A stretch of 64,000 nt of DNA, from the NCBI GenBank assembly GCA_900766005.1, contig CAAFTU010000071.1:1-64000 (forward strand), read 5' to 3'. The translations under genes were made by a program, and so were the position numbers. The notes under the pieces were generated by a model. The model was not told the DNA's origin. It saw only the letters and a program-made list of their open reading frames with translations, and made no database searches. This DNA is from an uncultured Bacteroides sp. Its GTDB lineage: Bacteria > Bacteroidota > Bacteroidia > Bacteroidales > Bacteroidaceae. Shown here piece after piece: positions 44,970-54,103 of this stretch (position 1 is its first letter; each line of letters opens with the position of its first letter).

Positions 44970-45857
44970 ATGAGTTTGAAAATTGTTGTATTGGCAAAAC
45001 AAGTACCCGACACACGCAATGTGGGGAAAGATGCCATGAAAGCCGACGGAACAATCAACCGTGCGGCACTCCCTGCCATCTTCAATCCCGAAGACCTGAA
45101 TGCTCTTGAGCAAGCACTTCGGTTGAAGGATGCGCATCCTGGCTCTACCGTAACCATTCTGACGATGGGACCGGGCCGCGCAGCCGAGGTTATTCGTGAA
45201 GGACTTTTCCGTGGAGCAGACAACGGTTATTTGCTGACCGACCGTGCTTTTGCCGGTGCTGATACGTTGGCTACTTCGTATGCGCTGGCCACTGCCATCC
45301 GCAAAATCGGCGAGTATGACATTATTCTGGGGGGCCGCCAGGCTATCGACGGTGATACGGCTCAGGTGGGTCCGCAGGTGGCAGAAAAACTGGGACTGAC
45401 TCAGATTACATATGCAGAAGAAATCTTGGAAGTGGCTGATGGCCGAATCAAGGTGAAACGTCATATCGACGGTGGAGTGGAAACGGTGGAAGGACCGCTT
45501 CCGATTGTGATTACTGTCAATGGTTCTGCGGCTCCTTGCCGTCCCCGCAATGCCAAACTGGTGCAGAAGTATAAACGGGCTCTGGGCGGACAGGAAAAGG
45601 CGGCTCTCACGAAGGAGGGAGGCGAATTGCCTTATGCGCATCTGTATGAAAAATATCCTTACTTGAATATTGTGGAATGGAGCGTAGCCGATGTGGACGG
45701 CGATTTGGCTCAGTGTGGCTTGAGTGGTTCGCCTACGAAGGTGAAGACGATCGAGAATATTTCTTTCCAAGCCAAGGAGAGCAAAACGCTTACCGGTAGT
45801 GATAAGGATGTAGAAGATCTGATTGTGGAACTGCTTGCCAACCACACCATCGGATAA
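44970..45857 (+). CDS. etfB: Electron transfer flavoprotein beta subunit
   Basis: Adenine-nucleotide-binding subunit of ETF, 295 residues. The N-terminus VVLAKQVPDTRNV and the segments LTMGPGRAAEVIREG and GGRQAIDGDTAQVGPQVAEKLG are family-typical, although the protein is longer than the common 250-260. With EtfA it carries electrons from acyl-CoA dehydrogenase. First gene of a three-gene operon. Confidence 0.94.
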   Translation: MSLKIVVLAKQVPDTRNVGKDAMKADGTINRAALPAIFNPEDLNALEQALRLKDAHPGSTVTILTMGPGRAAEVIREGLFRGADNGYLLTDRAFAGADTLATSYALATAIRKIGEYDIILGGRQAIDGDTAQVGPQVAEKLGLTQITYAEEILEVADGRIKVKRHIDGGVETVEGPLPIVITVNGSAAPCRPRNAKLVQKYKRALGGQEKAALTKEGGELPYAHLYEKYPYLNIVEWSVADVDGDLAQCGLSGSPTKVKTIENISFQAKESKTLTGSDKDVEDLIVELLANHTIG

Positions 45858-45912
45858 TTTATCGGGTTGCAAGCATCCATTGCCTGTGACTGAAAACTAA
45901 AAACAGAAAAAC

Positions 45913-46932
45913 ATGAATAACGTATTTGTATATTTGGAGATTGAGGGCACTTCGATTGCCGATGTCAGCCTCGAACTCTTGACCAAGGGCCGGAAACTGG
46001 CCAATCAGTTGGGTTGCCAACTGGAAGCAATTGCTGCCGGAAACAAACTGGCTGGCATTGAGAAGCAGGTGCTGCCGTATGGCGTGGACAAACTGCATGT
46101 ATTTGATGCTCCGGGGTTGTTCCCTTATACTTCGCTTCCTCATTCTTCCATTTTGATTAATCTGTTTAAGGAGGAAAAACCGCAGATCTGCCTGATGGGG
46201 GCTACCGTCATCGGCCGCGACTTGGGACCGCGCGTTTCTTCTGCACTGACCAGCGGATTGACAGCGGATTGTACTGCGCTTGAAATCGGTAATCACGAAG
46301 ATAAGAAAGAGGGTAAGACGTATGAGAACTTGCTCTATCAGATCCGTCCGGCTTTCGGCGGTAACATCGTAGCTACGATTGTGAACCCTGAACACCGTCC
46401 GCAGATGGCTACGGTTCGTGAGGGTGTGATGAAAAAAGAAATCTTTGATGAGAATTATCAGGGAGAAGTGGTGAATCATGATGTGGCGAAGTATGTGCCT
46501 GAAACTGACTATGTGGTGAAGGTGATCGACCGTCATGTGGAGAAAGCTAAACATAACCTGAAGGGGGCGCCGATTGTGATTGCCGGCGGTTATGGCATGG
46601 GAAGCAAAGAGGGCTTTGATATGCTGTTCGACCTGGCGAAAGAACTTCACGCTGAAGTGGGTGCCAGCCGTGCGGCTGTGGATGCCGGTTTTGCCGACCA
46701 CGACCGTCAGATTGGTCAGACGGGTGTGACGGTTCGCCCGAAACTTTATATTGCCTGTGGTATCTCCGGACAAATCCAACACATTGCCGGTATGCAGGAA
46801 AGCGGTATCATCATCTCTATCAACAACGATGAGAATGCTCCTATCAATACCATTGCCGATTATGTAATCAACGGCACCGTGGAGGAAGTCATTCCGAAGA
46901 TGATTAAATACTATAAATCACACAGCAAATAA
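45913..46932 (+). CDS. etfA: Electron transfer flavoprotein alpha subunit
   Basis: FAD-binding subunit of ETF, 339 residues. The C-terminal FAD domain has the diagnostic GASRAAVDAGF, QIGQTGVTVRPKLYIACGISG and QHIAGM motifs. It starts 55 nt after etfB and 12 nt before the dehydrogenase gene. Whether the pair is of the electron-bifurcating type cannot be settled by eye. Confidence 0.95.
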   Translation: MNNVFVYLEIEGTSIADVSLELLTKGRKLANQLGCQLEAIAAGNKLAGIEKQVLPYGVDKLHVFDAPGLFPYTSLPHSSILINLFKEEKPQICLMGATVIGRDLGPRVSSALTSGLTADCTALEIGNHEDKKEGKTYENLLYQIRPAFGGNIVATIVNPEHRPQMATVREGVMKKEIFDENYQGEVVNHDVAKYVPETDYVVKVIDRHVEKAKHNLKGAPIVIAGGYGMGSKEGFDMLFDLAKELHAEVGASRAAVDAGFADHDRQIGQTGVTVRPKLYIACGISGQIQHIAGMQESGIIISINNDENAPINTIADYVINGTVEEVIPKMIKYYKSHSK

Positions 46933-46944
46933 AAAAGAAATACT

Positions 46945-48651
46945 ATGTCAAATTTCTATACAGAAATACCGGAACTCAAGTATCACTTGAACAATCCGAT
47001 GATGGAACGTATCTGCGAACTGAAAGAACGCGGATATAAGGATAAAGAAGAGTATGACTATGCACCGCAGGATTATGCGGATGCCATGGATTCTTATGAT
47101 AAGGTGCTCGAAATTACCGGCGAAATTACCGGTGAGATTATTGCCAACAATGCGGAAGGAGTGGATGAGGAAGGTCCTCATTGTGCAAACGGTCGCGTGG
47201 AGTATGCTTCTGGCACGAAACAGAATCTTGATGCCATGGTGAAGGCCGGTTTGAATGGGATGACGATGCCTCGCCGTTTTGGCGGACTGAATTTCCCTAT
47301 TACTCCGTATACGATGTGTGCAGAAATTGTGGCTGCGGCAGATGCCGGATTCGGCAATATCTGGTCGTTGCAGGATTGTATCGAAACATTGTATGAATTC
47401 GGTAATGAGGACCAGCACAGCCGTTTTATTCCGCGTATCTGCGCCGGAGAAACGATGTCTATGGACTTGACTGAACCGGATGCGGGTTCTGATTTGCAGA
47501 GTGTGATGCTGAAGGCTTCTTTCGACGAGGAAAACAATTGCTGGCGTTTGAACGGCGTGAAGCGTTTTATCACCAACGGGGATGCTGACTTGCATCTGGT
47601 GCTGGCCCGCTCGGAAGAGGGTACCAAGGATGGCCGCGGTTTGTCTATGTTTATCTATGATAAGCGTGATGGGGGTGTGAATGTGCGCCGTATCGAAAAC
47701 AAACTGGGTATTCACGGTTCTCCTACTTGTGAACTGGTGTACAAGAATGCGAAGTGTGAACTGTGTGGCGACCGCAAACTGGGTTTGATTAAATATGTAA
47801 TGGCTTTGATGAACGGGGCTCGTCTGGGTATTGCTGCTCAGTCGGTGGGGCTGAGTCAGGCTGCCTACAACGAGGGATTGGCTTATGCCAAAGACCGTAA
47901 GCAGTTTGGCAAGGCGATTATCGAGTTCCCGGCAGTATATGATATGCTGGCTATCATGAAGGCGAAACTGGATGCCGGACGTGCACTGCTGTATCAGACT
48001 GCGCGTTACGTGGATATCTACAAGGCTTTGGATGACATTGCCCGTGAACGCAAGCTGACTCCGGAAGAACGTCAGGAGCAGAAGAAATATGCGAAGTTGG
48101 CTGATAGCTTTACTCCGTTGGCCAAGGGTATGAACTCTGAATATGCCAACCAGAATGCATACGATTGTATCCAGATTCATGGCGGTTCCGGCTTCATGAT
48201 GGAATATGCGTGCCAGCGTATTTATCGCGATGCCCGCATTACCAGTATTTATGAAGGAACGACTCAGTTGCAGACGGTAGCTGCGATCCGTTATGTGACC
48301 AATGGTTCGTATGCTGCTACGTTGCATGATTACGAATTGGTGCCGTGCAGCGAAGCGATGGAACCGCTCTTGAACCGGGTGAAGGAAATGACCCGTAAGT
48401 TTGAAGCGGTGACCAATGCTGTGAAGGAAGCGCAAGATCAGGAATTGCTCGACTTCGTGGCTCGCCGTTTGTATGAGATGGCTGCTGTGTGTGTGATGTC
48501 TCACCTGATTATTCAGGATGCTACCCGTGCACCTGAGATGTTCAGCCGCTCTGCTGAAGTGTATGTGAACTATGCAGAAAGTGAAATTGAAAAGCATTTC
48601 AACTTTATCCGTAAATTTGATAAAGAAAGTCTTGTTAATTATCGCAAATAA
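46945..48651 (+). CDS. Acyl-CoA dehydrogenase family flavoprotein
   Basis: FAD-dependent alpha,beta-dehydrogenase of 568 residues, longer than the 380-residue core type because of an extra C-terminal helical region (about 470-568). Motifs are DLTEPDAGSDLQSV, KRFITNGDADLH, DRKQFGKAIIEFPA and IHGGSGFMMEYA with YEGTTQLQTVA, which places the usual catalytic Glu. Adjacent etfBA would accept its electrons. The acyl substrate is unknown; gut Bacteroidales are not known for beta-oxidation, so the physiological direction is open. Confidence 0.92.
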   Translation: MSNFYTEIPELKYHLNNPMMERICELKERGYKDKEEYDYAPQDYADAMDSYDKVLEITGEITGEIIANNAEGVDEEGPHCANGRVEYASGTKQNLDAMVKAGLNGMTMPRRFGGLNFPITPYTMCAEIVAAADAGFGNIWSLQDCIETLYEFGNEDQHSRFIPRICAGETMSMDLTEPDAGSDLQSVMLKASFDEENNCWRLNGVKRFITNGDADLHLVLARSEEGTKDGRGLSMFIYDKRDGGVNVRRIENKLGIHGSPTCELVYKNAKCELCGDRKLGLIKYVMALMNGARLGIAAQSVGLSQAAYNEGLAYAKDRKQFGKAIIEFPAVYDMLAIMKAKLDAGRALLYQTARYVDIYKALDDIARERKLTPEERQEQKKYAKLADSFTPLAKGMNSEYANQNAYDCIQIHGGSGFMMEYACQRIYRDARITSIYEGTTQLQTVAAIRYVTNGSYAATLHDYELVPCSEAMEPLLNRVKEMTRKFEAVTNAVKEAQDQELLDFVARRLYEMAAVCVMSHLIIQDATRAPEMFSRSAEVYVNYAESEIEKHFNFIRKFDKESLVNYRK

Positions 48652-48722
48652 TGTTTTTTGAAATTCCGGCTGGACTGTTCTTGTTCATCTGGATATCCCA
48701 AAAACGAAACTAATATTAAGCT

Positions 48723-48753
48723 AAAAGAGGATGTGTTATGCATCCTCTTTTTT
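48723..48753 (+). terminator. Terminator after the acyl-CoA dehydrogenase operon
   Basis: AAAAGAGGATG pairs exactly with CATCCTCTTTT around a 7-nt loop, with a further T run. An ATG inside it (48731) is in frame with the next gene but lies in the hairpin, so it is not the start. Confidence 0.95.
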
Positions 48754-48784
48754 ATCTATTTACTATTTTATTTCTCTATCATTT

Positions 48785-49255
48785 ATGGCAGAGCATTTAT
48801 CGATTCATGGGGAAAGTAAAGAAGCTAAGTACCAGGAACTTCTTCCTCAACTGCATTCGTTGGTGAGCGGCGAAACCGATTGGGTTGCCAATCTGGCCAA
48901 TACGGCAGCGGCACTGAAAGAGACGTTTCAGTTCTTTTGGGTCGGTTTTTACCTGGTGAAAGACAAGGAACTGGTATTGGGCCCTTTTCAAGGTCCCATT
49001 GCGTGTACCCGTATCCGTTTGGGAAAAGGTGTCTGTGGTACGGCCTGGAAGGAGGCTCGTACGTTGATTGTTCCTGATGTGGAGCAGTTTCCCGGACATA
49101 TTGCCTGCAGTTCTCTTTCCAAGTCGGAAATTGTGGTGCCTCTTCTGCGTGACGGGGCAGTGGTGGGTGTATTGGATATCGACAGTGACCAGCTGGACGC
49201 TTTCGATACGACCGACCAGCGTTATCTGGAAGAGATATGCACTTATCTCGGTTAG
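48785..49255 (+). CDS. msrC: Free methionine-(R)-sulfoxide reductase (GAF domain)
   Basis: Small GAF-domain enzyme of 156 residues that reduces free methionine-R-sulfoxide in oxidative-stress repair. The three family cysteines appear in PIACTRIRLGKG, GVCGTAWKEA and GHIACSSLS, and the conserved DIDSDQLDAFD closes the domain. ATG 48785 is chosen since the upstream frame enters a terminator hairpin. The gene is alone and converges with cbpM. Confidence 0.9.
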   Translation: MAEHLSIHGESKEAKYQELLPQLHSLVSGETDWVANLANTAAALKETFQFFWVGFYLVKDKELVLGPFQGPIACTRIRLGKGVCGTAWKEARTLIVPDVEQFPGHIACSSLSKSEIVVPLLRDGAVVGVLDIDSDQLDAFDTTDQRYLEEICTYLG

Positions 49256-49290
49256 AGCATAGTAATGTTGTCTGTTCATTTCGCTGATAC

Positions 49291-49347
49291 AATTTGAGGG
49301 TGTGTCATAATTTCCTAAAAAATGGAGTTTTGACACACCCTCGAATT
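49291..49347. mobile_element. MITE-like inverted-repeat element (~50 bp)
   Basis: GAGGGTGTGTCA (49296-49307) and TGACACACCCTC (49331-49342) are perfect terminal inverted repeats around only 23 bp. Both are flanked by AATT, extending the symmetric arms to 17 bp with one wobble and possibly marking a target duplication. No T run follows on either strand, so it is not a standard terminator. The ends resemble GGGTGTGTCA-type transposon ends I associate with Bacteroides insertion sequences, from memory and unverified. Confidence 0.6.
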
Positions 49348-49403
49348 CTTAGCAAAGCGAGCTTGGAAGCTGTTTGTTTGGTTGATAGCAGGAAGCCTTT
49401 CTT

Positions 49404-49694
49404 TTATCTTCGGTAGATAAGCAGTTCTTTCCGGAGTGTATTGATTTCCTGTTGCATCGATTCCATGCGTTCGAGCAAATGATGAATCACATCAATCCCT
49501 TCCATATTGATGGCTAAGTCGTAATACAGCCGGCTGTAGCGTTCAATGGCAGGCAGTTCGGAAACAAGCAGGTAGTGCTGTTTGCCTTCCGTACGGATGT
49601 TGATGAGTCCTCCTTCTTCCAGCAGTTCGATGAAAGAAGGCTCGACATGACATTTGTGGCAGTATTCACTGACAATGATAAATTCGGTCTGCAT
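49404..49694 (-). CDS. cbpM: Chaperone modulator CbpM
   Basis: Protein of 96 residues with an N-terminal MerR-like helix region (about 1-60) and a C-terminal coiled coil (about 70-96, HLLERMESMQQEINTLRKE). It matches CbpM-type partners that bind the J-domain of CbpA and restrain its co-chaperone action. ATG 49694 is chosen rather than an upstream TTG. It lies 13 nt downstream of cbpA, which fits the usual pairing. Confidence 0.85.
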   Translation of the reverse strand: MQTEFIIVSEYCHKCHVEPSFIELLEEGGLINIRTEGKQHYLLVSELPAIERYSRLYYDLAINMEGIDVIHHLLERMESMQQEINTLRKELLIYRR

Positions 49695-49707
49695 AGTACA
49701 CAATTTT

Positions 49708-50646
49708 TTAGTTCATACTCTGTAATTGACGGAAGAGTTCTTTTTGCCTGTCATTCAGCCCGGTGGGTATTTTCACTGAATAGGTCACAATCAGATCTCC
49801 GAATTGGCCGTCTTCTTTGTAAACCGGGAATCCTTTTCCCTTCAAACGTACTTTCGTGCCGTTTTGCGTTTCCGGTTTTATCTTCAGTCTCACCTTACCG
49901 TTTAGGGTGTCTATGATTTTCTCTCCGCCCAATACAGCTGAGTAAAGGTCGATTTCGGCATCCACATATAAGTCATCACCCAAGCGTTTGAAGGTGGTGT
50001 CTTCGGCAATGACGAAGGTGATGTATAAGTCACCGGCCGGACCGCCATTGACGCCTGCTGCACCATATCCTTTTAATTTGATCACTTGTCCGTCGGCCAC
50101 ACCGGCAGGGATTGTGATGCGCACCTGCTTGTCGTTGACATTCAGCACCTGTTTGTGGGTTTGGGCCGCTTCGCGGAGTGTGAGGTGCAGTTCTGCATGA
50201 AAATCCTGTCCGCGGAATCCCGCCTGCTGGCCACCGCTTCTGCGGCGTCCGAACATTTGTTCGAAGAAGTCTGAGAATCCGTCGGCACTTGCACCACTGA
50301 ATCCCTCACCGTCGGCACTGTACCAGTATGTTCCGTTTCCGTCTGTGAATTCCTGGCCGTTGCCGAATCCGCCGAAACCGCCGGCCTGTTGGGCGCGTTT
50401 CTGTGCTTCAAATTCATCCGCATGCTTCCAATGCTCTCCATATTCGTCATACTTTTTTCGTTTCTCCGGATCACTTAATACCTCATTGGCTTCATTGATT
50501 TCCTGAAACTTCTCTTTTGCACTTGGGTCGTTGGGATTCAGGTCAGGATGATATTTCCGGGCCAACTTACGAAAAGCCTTTTTGATATCATCTTGTGAAG
50601 CACCTTTGTCTACTCCAAGAATTTTGTAATAATCTATATAGGCCAT
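49708..50646 (-). CDS. cbpA: DnaJ-family co-chaperone CbpA
   Basis: Curved-DNA-binding protein/DnaJ type III chaperone of 312 residues. The N-terminal J domain includes the HPD tripeptide (RKYHPDLNPND) that stimulates DnaK ATPase. A Gly/Phe-rich linker (about 85-135) and two C-terminal substrate-binding beta domains follow. There is no zinc-finger domain, which separates it from DnaJ itself. Forms an operon with cbpM. Confidence 0.93.
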   Translation of the reverse strand: MAYIDYYKILGVDKGASQDDIKKAFRKLARKYHPDLNPNDPSAKEKFQEINEANEVLSDPEKRKKYDEYGEHWKHADEFEAQKRAQQAGGFGGFGNGQEFTDGNGTYWYSADGEGFSGASADGFSDFFEQMFGRRRSGGQQAGFRGQDFHAELHLTLREAAQTHKQVLNVNDKQVRITIPAGVADGQVIKLKGYGAAGVNGGPAGDLYITFVIAEDTTFKRLGDDLYVDAEIDLYSAVLGGEKIIDTLNGKVRLKIKPETQNGTKVRLKGKGFPVYKEDGQFGDLIVTYSVKIPTGLNDRQKELFRQLQSMN

Positions 50647-50742
50647 ATGCTATTTATTTAAATGTTCATCTAATCTGTCCAGACCATTAACAAGCCAACT
50701 GCTGTTTTGACAGCTCATTTAGCAAGTATTAAGGGTCCGGAA

Positions 50743-50776
50743 TAAAAAAGCCGCTTTCCAGGGGAGAGCGGCTTTT
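50743..50776 (-). terminator. Terminator after groL
   Basis: On the minus strand AAAAGCCGCT pairs with AGCGGCTTTT around a short loop, with a TTTTTTATT tail. Confidence 0.92.
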
Positions 50777-50816
50777 GAAAAGTAATAATCTATGTTTGAT
50801 TGAAAGCAGACTGGAA

Positions 50817-52454
50817 TTACATCATTCCGCCCATGCCTCCCATTCCGGGAGCGCCCATTGGCATTTCAGGCTTGTCTTCTTTCTTTTCAACAATCACACA
50901 TTCAGTAGTCAGGAACATGCCGGCAATAGAAGCGGCATTTTCCAATGCTACACGAGTTACCTTGGCAGGGTCTACCACACCGGCAGCGTGCAGGTTTTCG
51001 TATACATCCATGCGAGCATTGTAACCGAAGTCACCTTTGCCTTCACGTACTTTCTGTACGACAACGGCTCCTTCTTTACCAGCATTGGCTACAATCTGGC
51101 GAAGCGGTTCTTCGATAGCACGCTTGATGATTTCAATACCTGTTGTTTCGTCGGCATTGTCACCCTTCAAGCCTTCCAATGATTCGATGGCACGGATGTA
51201 AGTTACACCACCGCCCGGTACGATACCTTCTTCGATCGCTGCACGGGTAGCACGCAAAGCGTCGTCTACACGGTCTTTCTTTTCCTTCATCTCTACTTCT
51301 GAAGCAGCACCTACATAGAGCACAGCTACACCACCTGACAACTTAGCCAGACGTTCTTGCAGTTTTTCGCGGTCGTAGTCGGACTTCGTAGCAGCGATTT
51401 GAGCCTTGATCTGTTCGCAGCGTTCCTTGATATATTCTTTATTGCCTGCACCGTTGACAATGGTTGTATTGTCTTTAGATACAGTTACCTTGTCGGCTGT
51501 ACCCAGCATTTCGATTGTAGCCTGTTCCAGTTTCAAGCCTTTTTCTTCGCTGATTACTACACCACCTGTCAGTACGGCAATGTCTTCCAACATTTCTTTG
51601 CGGCGGTCACCGAAGCCCGGAGCTTTCACTGCACAGATCTTCAACTGAGAACGCAGACGGTTTACTACCAAGGTAGTCAGTGCTTCGCTGTCTACGTCTT
51701 CTGCGATAACCAGCAACGGACGACCTGTCTGAACAGCCGGTTCAAGGATAGGCAAGAAATCTTTCAGGTTGGAAATCTTCTTGTCGTAAATCAGAATGTA
51801 AGGTTTCTCCATCTCACATTCCATCTTTTCTGTATTGGTTACAAAATAAGCTGACAAGTAACCACGGTCGAACTGCATACCTTCTACTACACCGATAGTA
51901 GTGTCTGTACCTTTCGCTTCTTCGATAGTGATTACACCGTCCTTAGATACTTTGCGCATCGCATCAGCAATCAACTTACCGATAACCGGGTCGTTGTTGG
52001 CTGAAACTGTACCAACCTGTTCAATCTTGTCATAGTTGTCACCTACCGTTTCTGCCTGATTCTTGATTGATTCTACAACTTTGGCAACTGCCTTGTCGAT
52101 ACCGCGTTTGATATCCATCGGGCTTGCACCTGCAGTCACATTCTTCAAACCTTCTGCTACGATAGCTTGTGCCAAAACAGTGGCTGTTGTTGTTCCGTCA
52201 CCTGCATCATCGCCAGTCTTGGAAGCCACTTCTTTTACCAATTGTGCACCTGTATTTTGGTAAGCATCAGCTAGCTCGATTTCTTTGGCTACTGTCACAC
52301 CGTCTTTTGTGATGTGGGGAGCACCAAATTTCTTTTCAATGATCACATTACGGCCTTTAGGACCCAGGGTTACTTTCACTGCATTAGCCAATGCATCTAC
52401 ACCTTTTTTCAACTGATCACGAGCATCGATATTGAATAATATTTCTTTAGCCAT
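50817..52454 (-). CDS. groL: Chaperonin GroEL
   Basis: 60-kDa chaperonin subunit of 545 residues that folds proteins in a double ring with GroES. The ATP-site motifs LGPKGRNVIIEK and GDGTTTATVLAQ are near the N-terminus, and the C-terminus ends in a Gly/Met-rich tail (GMGGMGGMM). Complete and conserved. It follows groS in the same operon and has its own terminator. Confidence 0.98.
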   Translation of the reverse strand: MAKEILFNIDARDQLKKGVDALANAVKVTLGPKGRNVIIEKKFGAPHITKDGVTVAKEIELADAYQNTGAQLVKEVASKTGDDAGDGTTTATVLAQAIVAEGLKNVTAGASPMDIKRGIDKAVAKVVESIKNQAETVGDNYDKIEQVGTVSANNDPVIGKLIADAMRKVSKDGVITIEEAKGTDTTIGVVEGMQFDRGYLSAYFVTNTEKMECEMEKPYILIYDKKISNLKDFLPILEPAVQTGRPLLVIAEDVDSEALTTLVVNRLRSQLKICAVKAPGFGDRRKEMLEDIAVLTGGVVISEEKGLKLEQATIEMLGTADKVTVSKDNTTIVNGAGNKEYIKERCEQIKAQIAATKSDYDREKLQERLAKLSGGVAVLYVGAASEVEMKEKKDRVDDALRATRAAIEEGIVPGGGVTYIRAIESLEGLKGDNADETTGIEIIKRAIEEPLRQIVANAGKEGAVVVQKVREGKGDFGYNARMDVYENLHAAGVVDPAKVTRVALENAASIAGMFLTTECVIVEKKEDKPEMPMGAPGMGGMGGMM

Positions 52455-52489
52455 TTTCTTTCAACATTTAAAATTCAACACTATTGTTA

Positions 52490-52762
52490 TTAACCCAAAA
52501 CAGCGAGAACATCGCTTTGACGCATAATCAAGTATTTTGTACCTTCTACGTCAAGTTCAGTACCGGCATATTTACCATAAAGAACAGTATCACCTACGTT
52601 CAATACCATTTCTTCGTCTTTTGTACCTTGTCCTACAGCTACCACTTCACCTTTCAACGGTTTTTCTTTAGCTGTATCCGGGATAATGATACCACCAATT
52701 GTTTTTTCTTCAGCTGGTGCAGGGAGAATCAGTACTCTGTCTGCTAATGGTTTAATGTTCAT
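52490..52762 (-). CDS. groS: Co-chaperonin GroES
   Basis: Heptameric lid of GroEL, 90 residues, the normal size. PLADRVLILPAPAEEKT opens the protein, and the mobile loop GGIIIPDTAKEKP follows at about residues 23-36. It precedes groL by 35 nt on the minus strand. Confidence 0.97.
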   Translation of the reverse strand: MNIKPLADRVLILPAPAEEKTIGGIIIPDTAKEKPLKGEVVAVGQGTKDEEMVLNVGDTVLYGKYAGTELDVEGTKYLIMRQSDVLAVLG

Positions 52763-52850
52763 AGTCTTTTTATATTTTTAATTATACATTTTCTGTTATT
52801 TAGTTGCCTTTGCTTTTTGGAAGCCGGCACTTATCTTATAGCGAAAACTG

Positions 52851-52879
52851 TGCCAAAGCAGTTTGAGGTTACTTTGGCA
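52851..52879. promoter_or_regulatory. Inverted repeat upstream of groS-groL
   Basis: TGCCAAAG (52851-52858) and CTTTGGCA (52872-52879) are perfect inverted repeats 13 bp apart, about 90 bp before groS. It does not resemble the CIRCE element. Its location suits an operator for the chaperonin operon, and CTTTGG-type sequence within it overlaps possible minus-strand -7 motifs. Confidence 0.5.
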
Positions 52880-53042
52880 GATGCAGACTGACAAAATGAC
52901 TGAAAAATGAATTCGAGTGACAAAACATGGGCTGTATTGCTCTTTTTTGTATCGCCGGTGTGAGTTTTTCATGAAAAGAGTATGCCTGCTGGGCTAAATG
53001 TTGTATCTTAGTAGATTATCAATAAATACAATCGAATTTGAT

Positions 53043-54074
53043 ATGAGGATGAATACGTTTGCTTTAGGGATGCTGTTGGCTGTCTTCTGCTCTTGTACGC
53101 CGCATAGTAGCGGTGTGCCGCTTTCTGCTGAGGTGCCGGTGGCAGACAGTGTGCTGGCTGATACGCTCGCTGAAGTTCAGTCCGCCCCAGAAGTCAGGTT
53201 GCTTACGGGGGATGATGTGTTGCTGGCTAAGGAACTTCTTTACGACCGTTATACGCTTGCGGATAGTTATCCTTATAAAGATACGACACGTTATTTTCAA
53301 TGGGATAAAATCAAAGAGCGGTTGGCTTTCTTGGAGAACATACAGTTGGATTCGGTCTGTTGGGCTGTTTTGCAGAATTACAAGAACCGGAACGGGGAAG
53401 CACCGTTGGTGAGGAGTTTCCGTAGGAATTCGTATGGGCGTGTGGCAGATACGTTGGGGGTGGAGCGCTATCAGTCCGTGCCACTCTATCATCCGGCCGA
53501 TACACTGGTTCCTGTCTGCTATGCGCGCGACGGTGAACTGGTCCGTCTTTTGGCTGAAGGCTCTACTTTTGTGAGGGTACAGCCGGTAAAGCGGAAGGAC
53601 GAGTGGCTGGTTCCTTCCCGCTATGTCAGTGTGTTGGGAGACAGTGTTGTTTTTCATCATGCAGTTTTTGTGGACCGGCACAATCAAAACACGGCTGCAT
53701 TGGAACGCGTGGATAAAGGTAGATGGCTGGTGCGCAGCATGAATCCGGCCACGACCGGCAGACGGCTTCCTCCTTATGCACAGCCTACTCCGCTGGGTAT
53801 GTTTGTGTTGCAGGAAAAGAAAGCGAAGATGATTTATTTGAAAGACGGATCTAAAGAGTTGGGAGGATTTGCTCCTTATGCCAGCCGGTTTACCAATGGG
53901 GCTTATATTCATGGAGTACCGGTCAATGCTCCGAATAAGAATCAGATAGAATACAGTCCGTCGCTGGGAACTACACCACGTTCTCATATGTGTGTGAGAA
54001 ATGCAACGTCACATGCACGGTTTATTTTTGATTGGGCTCCTGTGAAGCAGTCGGTTGTTTTTGTATTGGAATAG
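53043..54074 (+). CDS. L,D-transpeptidase (YkuD-family) lipoprotein
   Basis: Probable peptidoglycan cross-linking or lipoprotein-attaching enzyme of 343 residues. The N-terminus has a lipobox-like AVFCSC after a short hydrophobic helix, so it should be membrane anchored. The catalytic region at the C-terminus shows YIHG and the SHMCVRN segment near residue 322. The Cys is kept, while the Gly of the usual SHGC is Met. ATG 53043 is preferred over 52998 because it starts the signal peptide properly. Confidence 0.82.
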   Translation: MRMNTFALGMLLAVFCSCTPHSSGVPLSAEVPVADSVLADTLAEVQSAPEVRLLTGDDVLLAKELLYDRYTLADSYPYKDTTRYFQWDKIKERLAFLENIQLDSVCWAVLQNYKNRNGEAPLVRSFRRNSYGRVADTLGVERYQSVPLYHPADTLVPVCYARDGELVRLLAEGSTFVRVQPVKRKDEWLVPSRYVSVLGDSVVFHHAVFVDRHNQNTAALERVDKGRWLVRSMNPATTGRRLPPYAQPTPLGMFVLQEKKAKMIYLKDGSKELGGFAPYASRFTNGAYIHGVPVNAPNKNQIEYSPSLGTTPRSHMCVRNATSHARFIFDWAPVKQSVVFVLE

Positions 54075-54103
54075 CTTTCTGCATACTTGAGATGGGGTAT
54101 GGG

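Noticed and set aside
46948..48597. 549-residue antisense frame
   Set aside because: Shadow of the acyl-CoA dehydrogenase gene.
48731..48784. Upstream start for the fRMsr gene
   Set aside because: It falls inside the terminator hairpin of the preceding operon and would add a hydrophobic leader that the family lacks.
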